Positions 43,703 through 51,877 of a DNA stretch of 64,000 bases are shown here, one piece after another (position 1 is the stretch's first letter; every line of letters starts with the position of its first letter). Position numbers and translations under genes: made by a program. This DNA comes from Acetobacterium paludosum (GTDB taxonomy: Bacteria > Bacillota > Clostridia > Eubacteriales > Eubacteriaceae): the NCBI RefSeq assembly GCF_008086595.1, contig NZ_RXYA01000008.1, positions 62,001 through 126,000 of the forward strand, given 5' to 3'. The notes beneath the pieces are model-generated. The model was not told the origin of the DNA. It saw only the letters and a program-made list of their open reading frames with translations, and made no database searches.

Positions 43703-45148
43703 TTACCAGCTCTTCAAAACCGTCTTCTGCTTAAATATGCTCACCACCTGGGCGATTCCGGTGACTCCTTCTTCTATTGCCTTTAAATTAGTGTTGCCAT
43801 ATCCCAGCACCAGCGCATGGTCACCGGCTTTCTTTGCCTGCACCGGATTTTCGTCATCATGAAGAAAATAATCTCCCAGTGTCGTCACAAAAATCTGTTT
43901 TTCGTCGAGGGCCTTCCGGAGCTCTGCATCAAACAAAACTGACTCAAAGGCCGCAACCAGATGCATCCCGGATCGGGTTCCGGTCACGGTAACGTCATCA
44001 CCAAAGCTTTCTTTTAGACAGATTTCCAGATAATTGCGTCGTTTAAGATAAATCCCTTTCATTTTCCGGATATGCTGGGTCAGATATCCCTCTTCAATAA
44101 ATTTGGCCAGCGTCAGCTGTTCAAGAACCGGCGAATGGATATCCGTCACGTATTTTTCGTTTTTCATTTCCGCCACCAGACACCCCGGCAGCACCAGATA
44201 GCCCATTCTCAGTGCTGGTGACAAAATCTTCGAGAAGGTACCTACGTAGATAACCCGGTCCGGATCAAGATTCTGCAGGGACTGGATAGGATTGCCTTCA
44301 AACCGAAATTCACTGTCATAGTCATCTTCCACAATCAGGCAGTCGTGCTTTCTGGCGTATTCAATCAGTTCAATCCGCCGTTTGATGGACAGAACCACGC
44401 CGGTGGGAAACTGATGGCTAGGCGTTGTAAAAATCAGCTTCGGCGGTTTTTCCGGAAGCGCTGCCGTCATAATCCCATTTTCATCAATCGGGATCGTTTT
44501 CATTCTGACCCCAAGGCTGCTCAATGTATATACGATGCCCTGACTGATGGGGTTTTCAACCAGAACCTCCTCGTCTTTTCCCACCATCCGGGATAGCAGG
44601 CTGAAAGCCTGAGCGGCTCCGTTGACAATCAGAATGTTCTCCGGCCGACTGTTGACGCCGCGCACCCGTTTTAAATAAATTGAAAGCTGATTTCTCAGGG
44701 CATGCATCCCAAAACTGTTCTGATAATCCAGACTTGCGCTGTCAAGGGTTTGGGTAACCGATTTGTAGAGCTGTCCCCATTTTTTGATCGGGATTGTATT
44801 CAAATCCGGAACCCCGGTGCGAAAACTCACCTGCTTTTGGGGATACAGCAAATCCCTGGGCTCTTTTTTTTCATCTGAAGAAGATATTTCTTTGCGTTCA
44901 AAAAAGATCCCATCACTGACATAAGTGCCGGACCCTTCCTTTGAATAAAGATATCCTTCCGCCCAGAGCTGTTCATAGGCCTCCATCACTACATTGCGCG
45001 ACACTGAAAGAAATTCCGATAGCCCCCTGGTGGACGGCAGCTTTTCATCCGCTTTCAGGTCCCCTGAAAAAATGAATTCCTTCAGCGCCTGATAAATCTG
45101 CTCCGATAAGGATTCATCCTGATTTCTGTTTAAATTGATATGTAGCAT
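43703..45148 (-). CDS. MocR family regulator (GntR helix-turn-helix fused to aminotransferase-like domain)
   Basis: A 481-residue PLP-dependent transcription factor. Residues 10-75 are a GntR winged helix (EQIYQALKEFIFSGDLKADEKLPSTRGLSEFLSVSRNVVMEAYEQL), followed by a class I aminotransferase fold with IVEDDYDSEFR and the PLP lysine in TFSKILSPALRMGYL. The ATG 45148 follows GGAGAAAGT; the open frame to 45421 runs into the divergent gene and is not coding. It faces a LysE-type exporter 123 bases away, which is probably its target. Confidence 0.9.
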   Translation of the reverse strand: MLHINLNRNQDESLSEQIYQALKEFIFSGDLKADEKLPSTRGLSEFLSVSRNVVMEAYEQLWAEGYLYSKEGSGTYVSDGIFFERKEISSSDEKKEPRDLLYPQKQVSFRTGVPDLNTIPIKKWGQLYKSVTQTLDSASLDYQNSFGMHALRNQLSIYLKRVRGVNSRPENILIVNGAAQAFSLLSRMVGKDEEVLVENPISQGIVYTLSSLGVRMKTIPIDENGIMTAALPEKPPKLIFTTPSHQFPTGVVLSIKRRIELIEYARKHDCLIVEDDYDSEFRFEGNPIQSLQNLDPDRVIYVGTFSKILSPALRMGYLVLPGCLVAEMKNEKYVTDIHSPVLEQLTLAKFIEEGYLTQHIRKMKGIYLKRRNYLEICLKESFGDDVTVTGTRSGMHLVAAFESVLFDAELRKALDEKQIFVTTLGDYFLHDDENPVQAKKAGDHALVLGYGNTNLKAIEEGVTGIAQVVSIFKQKTVLKSW

Positions 45149-45271
45149 ACTTTCTCCAAAGTGGTTTGAATTTTTCAACCGTAAATGGCTCTTTTTAATG
45201 CCACTTCTTTCTGCTACGATTATATCACAAATGCAATTAGAAAAAAAATCAAAATCCAGGGAGAATCCAAA

Positions 45272-45877
45272 ATGATCACAACTACTTTTTTTATTGCCTC
45301 GCTGATTGTCATTCTGATTCCTGGAAGCGGTGTGCTTTATACCGTTTCCAGCGGCATAACAGGAAGTCGAAAAAACAGTTTCTTTGCCGCCGTGGGCTGC
45401 ACCCTCGGCATTATCCCCCATCTGACTCTCAGCATTCTGGGGCTTTTATTCATCCGGCAAATGAATTCAGCCGCCTTTAACCTGATTAAATGGGTTGGCG
45501 CCATCTACCTGTTGTATCTTGGCTTAGGGATGATTCTGTCAAAAACCAGCCTGACGGCAAACGAAGAAATCACCGTATCAACCCCACTTTCGATTATCTT
45601 AAAGGGCATTTTTATCAATCTTCTGAATCCCAAGCTGACACTGTTCTTTTTTTCCTACTTGCCTCAATTCATTGTCAGTGGCGATGACTCCACGGCGCAA
45701 AGCCTGCAGCTCGGCATTTTCTTTATGTTACTCACCCTGATCATTTTTATGCTCTATGGGATTCTGGCCGTTAGCTTCAGCGAGCTGCTGAAGCATTCAC
45801 CCAAAATCTTTCGTCGGATTCAGCAAGTTTTTGGAGCCGTCTTTATTATCTTTGCTATACAGCTAGCTTTTTTTTGA
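45272..45877 (+). CDS. LysE/RhtB family amino-acid exporter
   Basis: A 201-residue membrane protein with about six helices. The N-terminal helix and motif LIPGSGVLYTVSSGITGSRKNSFFAAVGCTLG (about 13-44) and KGIFINLLNPKLTLFFFSYLPQFI near 112 are characteristic. It exports amino acids or related small molecules; the substrate is unknown. ATG 45272 follows CCAGGGAGAATCCAAA. The divergent MocR gene suggests a response linked to pyridoxal phosphate or an amino acid. Confidence 0.88.
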   Translation: MITTTFFIASLIVILIPGSGVLYTVSSGITGSRKNSFFAAVGCTLGIIPHLTLSILGLLFIRQMNSAAFNLIKWVGAIYLLYLGLGMILSKTSLTANEEITVSTPLSIILKGIFINLLNPKLTLFFFSYLPQFIVSGDDSTAQSLQLGIFFMLLTLIIFMLYGILAVSFSELLKHSPKIFRRIQQVFGAVFIIFAIQLAFF

Positions 45878-46079
45878 AATATCTGCTGTTTCCCAGATAT
45901 CCAACATTGATGCGAAGCTAAAACAGAATCCGCCTTCCCATCTCTACACAATATTTCGTGAACAGTGATTTTTCGGTGTGAATGGTAATTGAAATTCATC
46001 CATGGTATTGATAAAATCTTGTTAGACAAAAAAGGATGGTCAATCTATCCGGAAAACTTTATATGGAGGAGAATTTATA

Positions 46080-46484
46080 ATGGGATTATTTGATAAGTTT
46101 AAACAGGGCAGCAAAGATATGATCAAAAGCTATGACAAAGTGAAGCTCAATCAGAAGCTGACCTATGAAGAGCTCTACGATGTGATGAAAGATGGGACCT
46201 ACCCCTGTGGCGAACCACAGCTAACCGGAAAAGGCATTATGCATTGCATCCAGTTTCCACCAGTTAGCAAATATGTCATCCAGGTAGCACTCAGCGGAAC
46301 TACCGTTACTGTCACAAAAATCTACAGCGGCATTGGCGGCATCCTCAAAGAAACCGTCGGTGATGCGGTGACCGGCGGCTGGTATGATGTATTAAACGGT
46401 GAAAACATCGACTTGAATCAGATGACACGTATCGTCGGTGAAGAACTGACAAAACTGTGCCAAACAAAAGGGTTGCTGAACTAG
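46080..46484 (+). CDS. Conserved-looking hypothetical protein
   Basis: A 134-residue protein I do not recognise. It has an amphipathic Lys-rich N-terminus (MGLFDKFKQGSKDMIKSYDKVK), no signal peptide, and a central beta-rich part with repeated V-T-V patterns, then a Gly-rich stretch (YSGIGGILKETVGDAVTGGW). A strong ribosome site (GGAGGAGAATTTATA) supports expression. It stands alone, and a long hairpin follows. Confidence 0.65.
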   Translation: MGLFDKFKQGSKDMIKSYDKVKLNQKLTYEELYDVMKDGTYPCGEPQLTGKGIMHCIQFPPVSKYVIQVALSGTTVTVTKIYSGIGGILKETVGDAVTGGWYDVLNGENIDLNQMTRIVGEELTKLCQTKGLLN

Positions 46485-46552
46485 AATAAGAGCATGAATA
46501 AAACAGCTCTGTCAATCTGGCTACGCCCCACAACTTAAAGCCCAACAGATAT

Positions 46553-46613
46553 GAAGGGACGGTTCAAGGCCGGTGAAAAAATCGCTTTTTCACCGGTCTT
46601 GAACCGTCCCTTC
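46553..46613. other. Long near-perfect hairpin between convergent genes
   Basis: Arms of 28-29 bases (starting GAAGGGACGGTTCAAGGCCG and mirrored after a short ATCG-type loop) leave almost no loop. T-rich sequence (GTTTTATATATT) follows on the plus strand. It may act as a terminator for both the upstream hypothetical gene and the histidine kinase. The AGGGACGGTTC core resembles the repeats at 60.3-63.5 kb. Confidence 0.75.
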
Positions 46614-46616
46614 GTT

Positions 46617-47957
46617 TTATATATTATTTAAAACGATCGATACGCAGAAAGTCTTATCGACTGCCTTAAAAGAAGCTTCACCGTTATACTTTTTGGCCAT
46701 GCCCATTACTGATAGCATACCAATACCAGCTTCCTCTTTTCTTTTCTGGGATAAATAGATGTCGTTTTTTAATCTCAATGTCCCTTCATAACTATTGTCC
46801 ACGGCAATGTATAGCTTGTTATTTAGAAACTGGGATGAGATTTTTATAAATTTGTTTGCGTTTGTTATTTTGCAACAGGCTTCCAAAGCATTTTCCAGGA
46901 TATTTCCAAATATAACACATAGATCCGTTTCGTCTATTTCTAAATCGTTGGGCACTTGTGTTGCAATTGAAAGATCAATCGCTTCTTTTTTGCAAGTATT
47001 TACATAATAGCCTAATATCGCATTGACCACATCATTCCGACAATATAAAACATCTGAAATACTCAATCGATTTCCCAACAACTCGGATATGTATTTTTCA
47101 ACTTTTTCATTGTCTTTTTGCTGAATCAATCCCAGCACGGTATTGAGATGGTGCCTTAAATCATGTTCGCCTTTTCGAGTCTCTTCAATACACTCTCCAA
47201 ATTTCTTGTAATAATCGGACTGGTATCCCAACTGCTGCTTGATCATCTCATTGTTCTCAGTCAAAACAACATTTTTTTCTGATTGTTCCAACATTTCGAT
47301 AACGACATAATAGATGAGGTTAAATCCCAAAAACGATGCAATATTAAATACTAGAAATTGCCATTGTGCAATCAAAGTAACATCCATCGCCGCAAATGCC
47401 ATACTGATAACATAGTATACCAGCGGAATAATCCATAGATAGCTCCAGGCTTTGTTGAGGGTCCGCATGACCTGTGCGATTTTTTTTCTAAAAAATATCC
47501 AAATCAAAGGATAGGTGATTAATAAAATCAAACATTGAAACAGGTTAAAATAAAAAGAATATGAGCTTTGCACATAGACTCGATGCAGTACATAGGTAAT
47601 GTAAGAAATCTCAAAGAACTTAGCCATATATACGATAAAATCAGCATAGCTTTTTACAAGCAAAGCGACAAACAAAAGTTTTGACGGGGTCCCCTGTACC
47701 GTTGCAGTATAGACAACAATATATAACAATAAAAAGAAAACACTATGAAAAAGGCGCAAATTATTCCAGTTGGGGAACAATTGAATGATCAGGATCACTG
47801 AAACAATATTTAGAAGCATGCACAGGATTCCAACCAGAGCAACTATTCTTTTTGAATATCGAAGTTGATCCCATACTGGTATGAATGCTAAAATAAAATA
47901 AGGGAAAATAGAGAGGCTAATACCCCAAACAGTGTTTAAGTTACTACTGAGCATCAC
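46617..47957 (-). CDS. AgrC/ComD-type sensor histidine kinase
   Basis: A 446-residue kinase with about six or seven membrane helices in the first 230 residues, then a coiled coil, a dimerisation helix with RKGEHDLRHHLNTVLGLI (phospho-accepting His near residue 274 in EHDLRHH) and a GHKL ATPase domain: LCVIFGNILENALEACCK (N box) and KEEAGIGMLSVMGMAKKYNG (G box). This matches peptide-sensing kinases of quorum circuits. Its start overlaps the response regulator gene by 14 bases. Confidence 0.88.
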   Translation of the reverse strand: MMLSSNLNTVWGISLSIFPYFILAFIPVWDQLRYSKRIVALVGILCMLLNIVSVILIIQLFPNWNNLRLFHSVFFLLLYIVVYTATVQGTPSKLLFVALLVKSYADFIVYMAKFFEISYITYVLHRVYVQSSYSFYFNLFQCLILLITYPLIWIFFRKKIAQVMRTLNKAWSYLWIIPLVYYVISMAFAAMDVTLIAQWQFLVFNIASFLGFNLIYYVVIEMLEQSEKNVVLTENNEMIKQQLGYQSDYYKKFGECIEETRKGEHDLRHHLNTVLGLIQQKDNEKVEKYISELLGNRLSISDVLYCRNDVVNAILGYYVNTCKKEAIDLSIATQVPNDLEIDETDLCVIFGNILENALEACCKITNANKFIKISSQFLNNKLYIAVDNSYEGTLRLKNDIYLSQKRKEEAGIGMLSVMGMAKKYNGEASFKAVDKTFCVSIVLNNI

Positions 47958-48675
47958 TTTCTCCTCTAACGTTTGTGAATATAAAGTTTAAATATGTCTG
48001 TCGAACAACCACACTCCGACTTCTGGGAATTGCTACCACGTCTCCATTTTTCATGATAAAATCAGATGACGTATAGTCTTCTACAAAATTCATATTAATG
48101 ATATTACAGCGGTGGCAGCGTAAAAAGGGTGTCCCGCCCAGTTGTCTTTCTAGTTCAGATAACGGAACGTAAGTTTTAATTTCGTCTCGTACCGTATGGA
48201 TGATGGACACCTTGTTAAAAACCTCGACATAAATGATATCTCTGAGATAAACAACGACTTCGAGTTTTCCATTTGGAATGCAAATAGACTTCATGTCATT
48301 TGCGTACATCTCTTGACAGCGTTCTAATGCTTCGAATATTTTTGCTTCTGTTATGGGTTTTATTAAATAGTGTTGCGCTTTTAACTCAAACCCTTCAATC
48401 GCATAATCCCGGCTTGATGTAGTGAATACGAGTGCGCATTTCTCCCCTATGTTGCGTAGCTTTTTTGCAATTTCAATTCCGTTGTCCTCTTCCAAATAAA
48501 TATCCAAAAAAATAATATTGAACAATCCAACATGATAATGATTCCAAAATTCCTCAGCTGAACAAAAAAAAGAAAGGTTAAAATCACAACAATTAACCTC
48601 TGCATATTTTTTTATCAAAACGTCGATTCTTTCCTGTTGCTCCTTTTCATCTTCACATACCCCAATATGAACCAT
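47944..48675 (-). CDS. AgrA-type LytTR response regulator
   Basis: A 243-residue regulator with a receiver domain (about 1-120; acidic pocket CEDE, phospho-acceptor Asp in NIIFLDIYLEEDNGIE near 55) and a LytTR DNA-binding domain (about 140-243; YVPLSELERQLGGTPFLRCHRCNIINMNFVEDY). ATG 48675 follows TTGGAGGACAGG; a TTG four codons upstream lies inside that ribosome site. No agrB or agrD gene is in the window. Confidence 0.88.
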   Translation of the reverse strand: MVHIGVCEDEKEQQERIDVLIKKYAEVNCCDFNLSFFCSAEEFWNHYHVGLFNIIFLDIYLEEDNGIEIAKKLRNIGEKCALVFTTSSRDYAIEGFELKAQHYLIKPITEAKIFEALERCQEMYANDMKSICIPNGKLEVVVYLRDIIYVEVFNKVSIIHTVRDEIKTYVPLSELERQLGGTPFLRCHRCNIINMNFVEDYTSSDFIMKNGDVVAIPRSRSVVVRQTYLNFIFTNVRGESDAQ

Positions 48676-48797
48676 CCTGTCCTCCAACTGTTGATTGATT
48701 GACTATATGATTTCATTTTAACATATTGAATAGAATATTTCAATTTTTTTGCAGTTGAATCATTTCGTGGAACGTCATTTTAGCTCGTGAGTTTTAA

Positions 48798-48826
48798 TTG
48801 TTTTCCGCTCTGATTGTTGGTATCAT
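48798..48826 (+). promoter_or_regulatory. Lipoprotein promoter with possible upstream LytTR sites
   Basis: TTGTTT (48798-48803) and TATCAT (48821-48826), spaced 17 bases. GCAGTTGAA (48751) and AACGTCATT (48771) are weak matches to LytTR repeats, about one helical double turn apart. The regulator gene is divergent, so control of the lipoprotein by it is plausible. Confidence 0.5.
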
Positions 48827-48860
48827 AATTGCATAACAAATTCAACTTTGAGGAGAAAAA

Positions 48861-49271
48861 ATGAAAAAGAAGAAAATATTTAGTTTGTTGGTGGTTTTTG
48901 CTTTGTCGGTGTTTATTTTTACAGGTTGTGGTGGTTCATCTTCGACCGGGAGTGGTTCATCTTCAAATCAAGCAACAACTTATTCTCAGGATTTTACAAT
49001 TGTCAATGATACTGGGATTGAAATTTATTCAATCTATGTTTCACCAACCGGAGAAAAAAATTGGGGGGATGATATTTTAACAACGGATACCCTTCCAACC
49101 GGAAACTCAACCGATATTGTATTTGACACTGATGTTCAAGATCAATACTGGGATTTAATGATTGCCGACTCTGCTGGAGCGACCGTTGAATGGACAAACA
49201 TTGATTTATTCTCTGTTTCAGAAATTAATCTAAAAATCGAGAATGGCAGTCCTACCGCAACATTCAAATAA
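48861..49271 (+). CDS. Small secreted lipoprotein
   Basis: A 136-residue protein with a signal peptide (MKKKKIFSLLVVFALSVFIF) ending in the lipobox FTGC, so Cys23 should be lipid-modified. A Gly/Ser linker follows, then an approximately 95-residue beta-rich domain (DFTIVNDTGIEIYSIYVSP; WGDDILTTDTLPTGNSTDIVF). It is not assignable to a known function. It is divergent from the AgrA/AgrC-like pair. ATG follows GAGGAGAAAAA. Confidence 0.8.
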   Translation: MKKKKIFSLLVVFALSVFIFTGCGGSSSTGSGSSSNQATTYSQDFTIVNDTGIEIYSIYVSPTGEKNWGDDILTTDTLPTGNSTDIVFDTDVQDQYWDLMIADSAGATVEWTNIDLFSVSEINLKIENGSPTATFK

Positions 49272-49283
49272 AAAAATTCAGAT

Positions 49284-49335
49284 GAGGCTTTTGCAAACCG
49301 GCGAAACAAGCGGTTAAGCAGAAGCCTTCTTTTTA
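49284..49335 (+). terminator. Lipoprotein gene terminator
   Basis: AGGCTTTTGC and GCAGAAGCCT stem, with an inner CCG/CGG pairing, followed by TCTTTTTATG. Confidence 0.82.
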
Positions 49336-49422
49336 TGTTATCCAAAATATTGTCACCTAGATTTAATGGTCTGCAGAACAGAAAGAATTACCAACTTCTT
49401 GAAGATCCGAAACCAGAGCAGT

Positions 49423-50100
49423 CTATTTTATCCATCCCTGCATTTTCCAGTACTCCGTATCAACCGGATTCCAGACCATTCCTTTTTGCATCATTTTAAA
49501 TAGTTTGAAAACAAACATAGTCTTGAGTCCCGGTTTCACTTTTCCGACTTTACGTTTGATTTTTACAGCAACTTTATTGACGTCCTGAGCGATCTGCTGC
49601 TGCTTTTTGCCCGTCACCTGATCACACGACCATGCGCCGACCACTTCCGAGATTCGATAAGTCTTTCCGATTCCCAGCCAGAAAAGCTGTTTCGCAATAT
49701 CCCTGGTGGTTCCCTTAGCTCCCCCGCCAGCCGTAGTTGAAATAGCGACCGCAATTTTCCCAGTCATCTTACCATTTGGTCGGTGGCTAAACCATCGATA
49801 TGCCAAATGATCAAAAAATGTTTTCAACTGACCAGTCATTCCCATACAGTAATTTGGCGAATCAACGATAATCACATCAGCGGCGTCTATCGCCTCAATC
49901 ATCGGTGTCATCTGCTCGTAATGCGGACATTTCTTTTCATCTTTCAATATGCAGTTGAAACAACCAACACACGGTTCTAATCCATTGACATTAAATTCCT
50001 CTACATCCTCTTTTTTACATTCCAGCTGTTCGATCAGCTGATGTGTCACATGATATGTATTGCCCTGATGAGCCTGGCCATGAATAACTGCTACTTTCAT
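49423..50100 (-). CDS. Flavodoxin-fold NAD(P)H-dependent FMN reductase-like protein
   Basis: A 225-residue flavoprotein. VIHGQAHQGNTYHVTHQLIEQL (about 4-25) is the FMN phosphate loop, CVGCFNCILKDEKKCPHYEQM (about 48-68) a Cys-rich loop seen in iron-sulfur flavoproteins and related reductases, and SPNYCMGMTGQLKTFFDHLAYRW (about 80-102) the flavin-ring loop. Electron donor and acceptor are unknown. It lies next to, and in the same direction as, the PucR regulator. Confidence 0.8.
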   Translation of the reverse strand: MKVAVIHGQAHQGNTYHVTHQLIEQLECKKEDVEEFNVNGLEPCVGCFNCILKDEKKCPHYEQMTPMIEAIDAADVIIVDSPNYCMGMTGQLKTFFDHLAYRWFSHRPNGKMTGKIAVAISTTAGGGAKGTTRDIAKQLFWLGIGKTYRISEVVGAWSCDQVTGKKQQQIAQDVNKVAVKIKRKVGKVKPGLKTMFVFKLFKMMQKGMVWNPVDTEYWKMQGWIK

Positions 50101-50192
50101 AATCTATATCCTTCCTTAAATCCGGTGGTTATTTTTTTAATCTTTTTCCGAGTTCTGTCAAATTTATTAATTGTCATTTCAGCCTACCAGTA

Positions 50193-51704
50193 CTAAGCAG
50201 CCTGGCCTTTATAACAATCAATCAGATAAGACATCCGTAGCATAAAGCGAATATATGAATCATTTAGATCAACATTGCTGATTTCGGATATCCGTCCCAG
50301 TCGATACACCAGTGAATTTCGGTGAATAAACAATTTTTCTGATGCGAATTTGATACTGCATCCACTGTCTAAATAAACTTTCAGGGTAGCATAAAAGCAG
50401 GTTTCATTTTTTCGGTCGTATTGTCGCAACATACTTAATGCCGGATGGCAGAACAGTCCAAGCTGAGATTCATCTTCCACATGATCAAGCAGATCATAAA
50501 ACTGATAATCGATATAGTAGAAAATAAGATTTTCCGGATTCAGCCGTTTCCCAAGATTTAGCGCCGAAACCGCCTGGCGATAATATTTGGCAAAACTTTC
50601 AACGTGTGTAAAGGCGTTGCTGACACCAATGCGAAGATGTTCATTGGCCACCAGATTCTGCAGCTCTTGTAATTGTTCACCTTGGAAATCATCATTTCTC
50701 GAAAGCGGTGCCAAAACAGCTGCTTTGCCCTCATGGTAGGTAACATGTGAACCTGGTAAAACGTCTTTCAACGCCGGCACAATATGATCTTTCAAATGCC
50801 GCTCGCCAAGATAGCGTGTCGGGAGAACCGAGAGTGCAATCAGTTTGGATGCAAACTCTAACCCGGGAAAGCAACTGGCAATATTTTCCGGCGGTGCTCC
50901 AATCAGTAGTTCATACAGCAGTTGTTGATAACGCGTACCGCTCTGAAACAGATAAGAAAAATAATGGGTAATGGTATAACTGATGGCATGACTCACCACC
51001 TCCAGCATTTCCATATGTACCGGAGTTACTGGGGTTTCGCCTTCAATCATCAGCAGAAAACCAACCTGCATGTCATTATGGAAGACCTTACTGCTCAACT
51101 TTCGATGGGGTGATTCGGTGCATGAAACTTCAATGGCACCAGTGGTATGGGCAGCTTGTTGAATTGGCTTCAGCTGTTGCACGGCCTGGATAAAATCATA
51201 ACTGCAATACCCCTGTCTGATATTGTCCTTCCATAAATCATCGGTAACTGGGATCGAAGTGGAATGAGCCAGAATTTTGAAATTAACATCGCTGAAAATC
51301 AGAGAATTTCCAAGCATTATGGACGCGGTATTAACGACAGCCTGAAGATCTCTTGTTTCATTGGCGCGCTTTATGAGTTCTTCGTAAAGAAGCCCGCCCC
51401 CTGAACTTTTCATCAAGGTACGAGCCAGATTGACAGCTGAAAATAATTCCGATGTCTCAACAAAAGCGAGATTTTGGATTTTCTCGGTTGAGGATTTGTC
51501 ATCTTTAACCAGGATACAGTGACAGGGTGGAGTTTCAGCACTATCTAATTGGCTGCTATAACCAAAGTATAGGACATTTCCTTGAAATGAATTTTGCCGT
51601 CCGTCAATTAACGCAATGTCGATAATCTCGGTCTGATTGTCACAAGAATCTTTTATGATCGGTATATTAGCCGATATTTTTGTGATGAGATCATTAAATT
51701 TCAT
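50193..51704 (-). CDS. PucR/CdaR-type transcriptional regulator
   Basis: A 503-residue regulator. An N-terminal part of unknown ligand is followed by a GAF-like region (about 120-240), a degenerate cyclase-like middle domain (about 290-400) and the C-terminal HTH_30 domain (CSIKFASEKLFIHRNSLVYRLGRISEISNVDL, about 447-480). Members of the family activate catabolic genes when their substrate is present. It is divergent from the fused oxidoreductase gene, and a palindrome lies between them. Confidence 0.86.
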   Translation of the reverse strand: MKFNDLITKISANIPIIKDSCDNQTEIIDIALIDGRQNSFQGNVLYFGYSSQLDSAETPPCHCILVKDDKSSTEKIQNLAFVETSELFSAVNLARTLMKSSGGGLLYEELIKRANETRDLQAVVNTASIMLGNSLIFSDVNFKILAHSTSIPVTDDLWKDNIRQGYCSYDFIQAVQQLKPIQQAAHTTGAIEVSCTESPHRKLSSKVFHNDMQVGFLLMIEGETPVTPVHMEMLEVVSHAISYTITHYFSYLFQSGTRYQQLLYELLIGAPPENIASCFPGLEFASKLIALSVLPTRYLGERHLKDHIVPALKDVLPGSHVTYHEGKAAVLAPLSRNDDFQGEQLQELQNLVANEHLRIGVSNAFTHVESFAKYYRQAVSALNLGKRLNPENLIFYYIDYQFYDLLDHVEDESQLGLFCHPALSMLRQYDRKNETCFYATLKVYLDSGCSIKFASEKLFIHRNSLVYRLGRISEISNVDLNDSYIRFMLRMSYLIDCYKGQAA

Positions 51705-51757
51705 GCTCGACCCCTCCAGATTAAGCTATTTTATATTTGCTCTTTAAAATTAGAATA

Positions 51758-51770
51758 GTGCATCATGCAC
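51758..51770. promoter_or_regulatory. Palindromic operator candidate between pucR-type gene and fusion enzyme
   Basis: GTGCATCATGCAC is a perfect inverted repeat with a single central base. It lies in the 173-base divergent spacer, about 57 bases upstream of a TATAAT (51827-51832) that could serve the flavoenzyme gene. It is a candidate site for the PucR-type protein. Confidence 0.55.
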
Positions 51771-51877
51771 AAATTGTCAATGAAAAATCGTTTTCCGTCA
51801 ATATAGGAAAATTCGGACAGACAACGTATAATGAATTTATCCTAAACTCAATGCGGTTAATAATAAGGAGGAAAAAT

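Noticed and set aside
45149-45421. N-terminal extension of the MocR regulator by 91 codons
   Set aside because: The extension runs through the divergent promoter region and into the LysE gene; the ATG at 45148 has a ribosome site and gives a normal MocR N-terminus.
51737-51877. N-terminal extension of the fusion flavoenzyme
   Set aside because: It covers the palindrome and -10 element; AAGGAGGAAAAAT marks ATG 51878, and OYE proteins start there.
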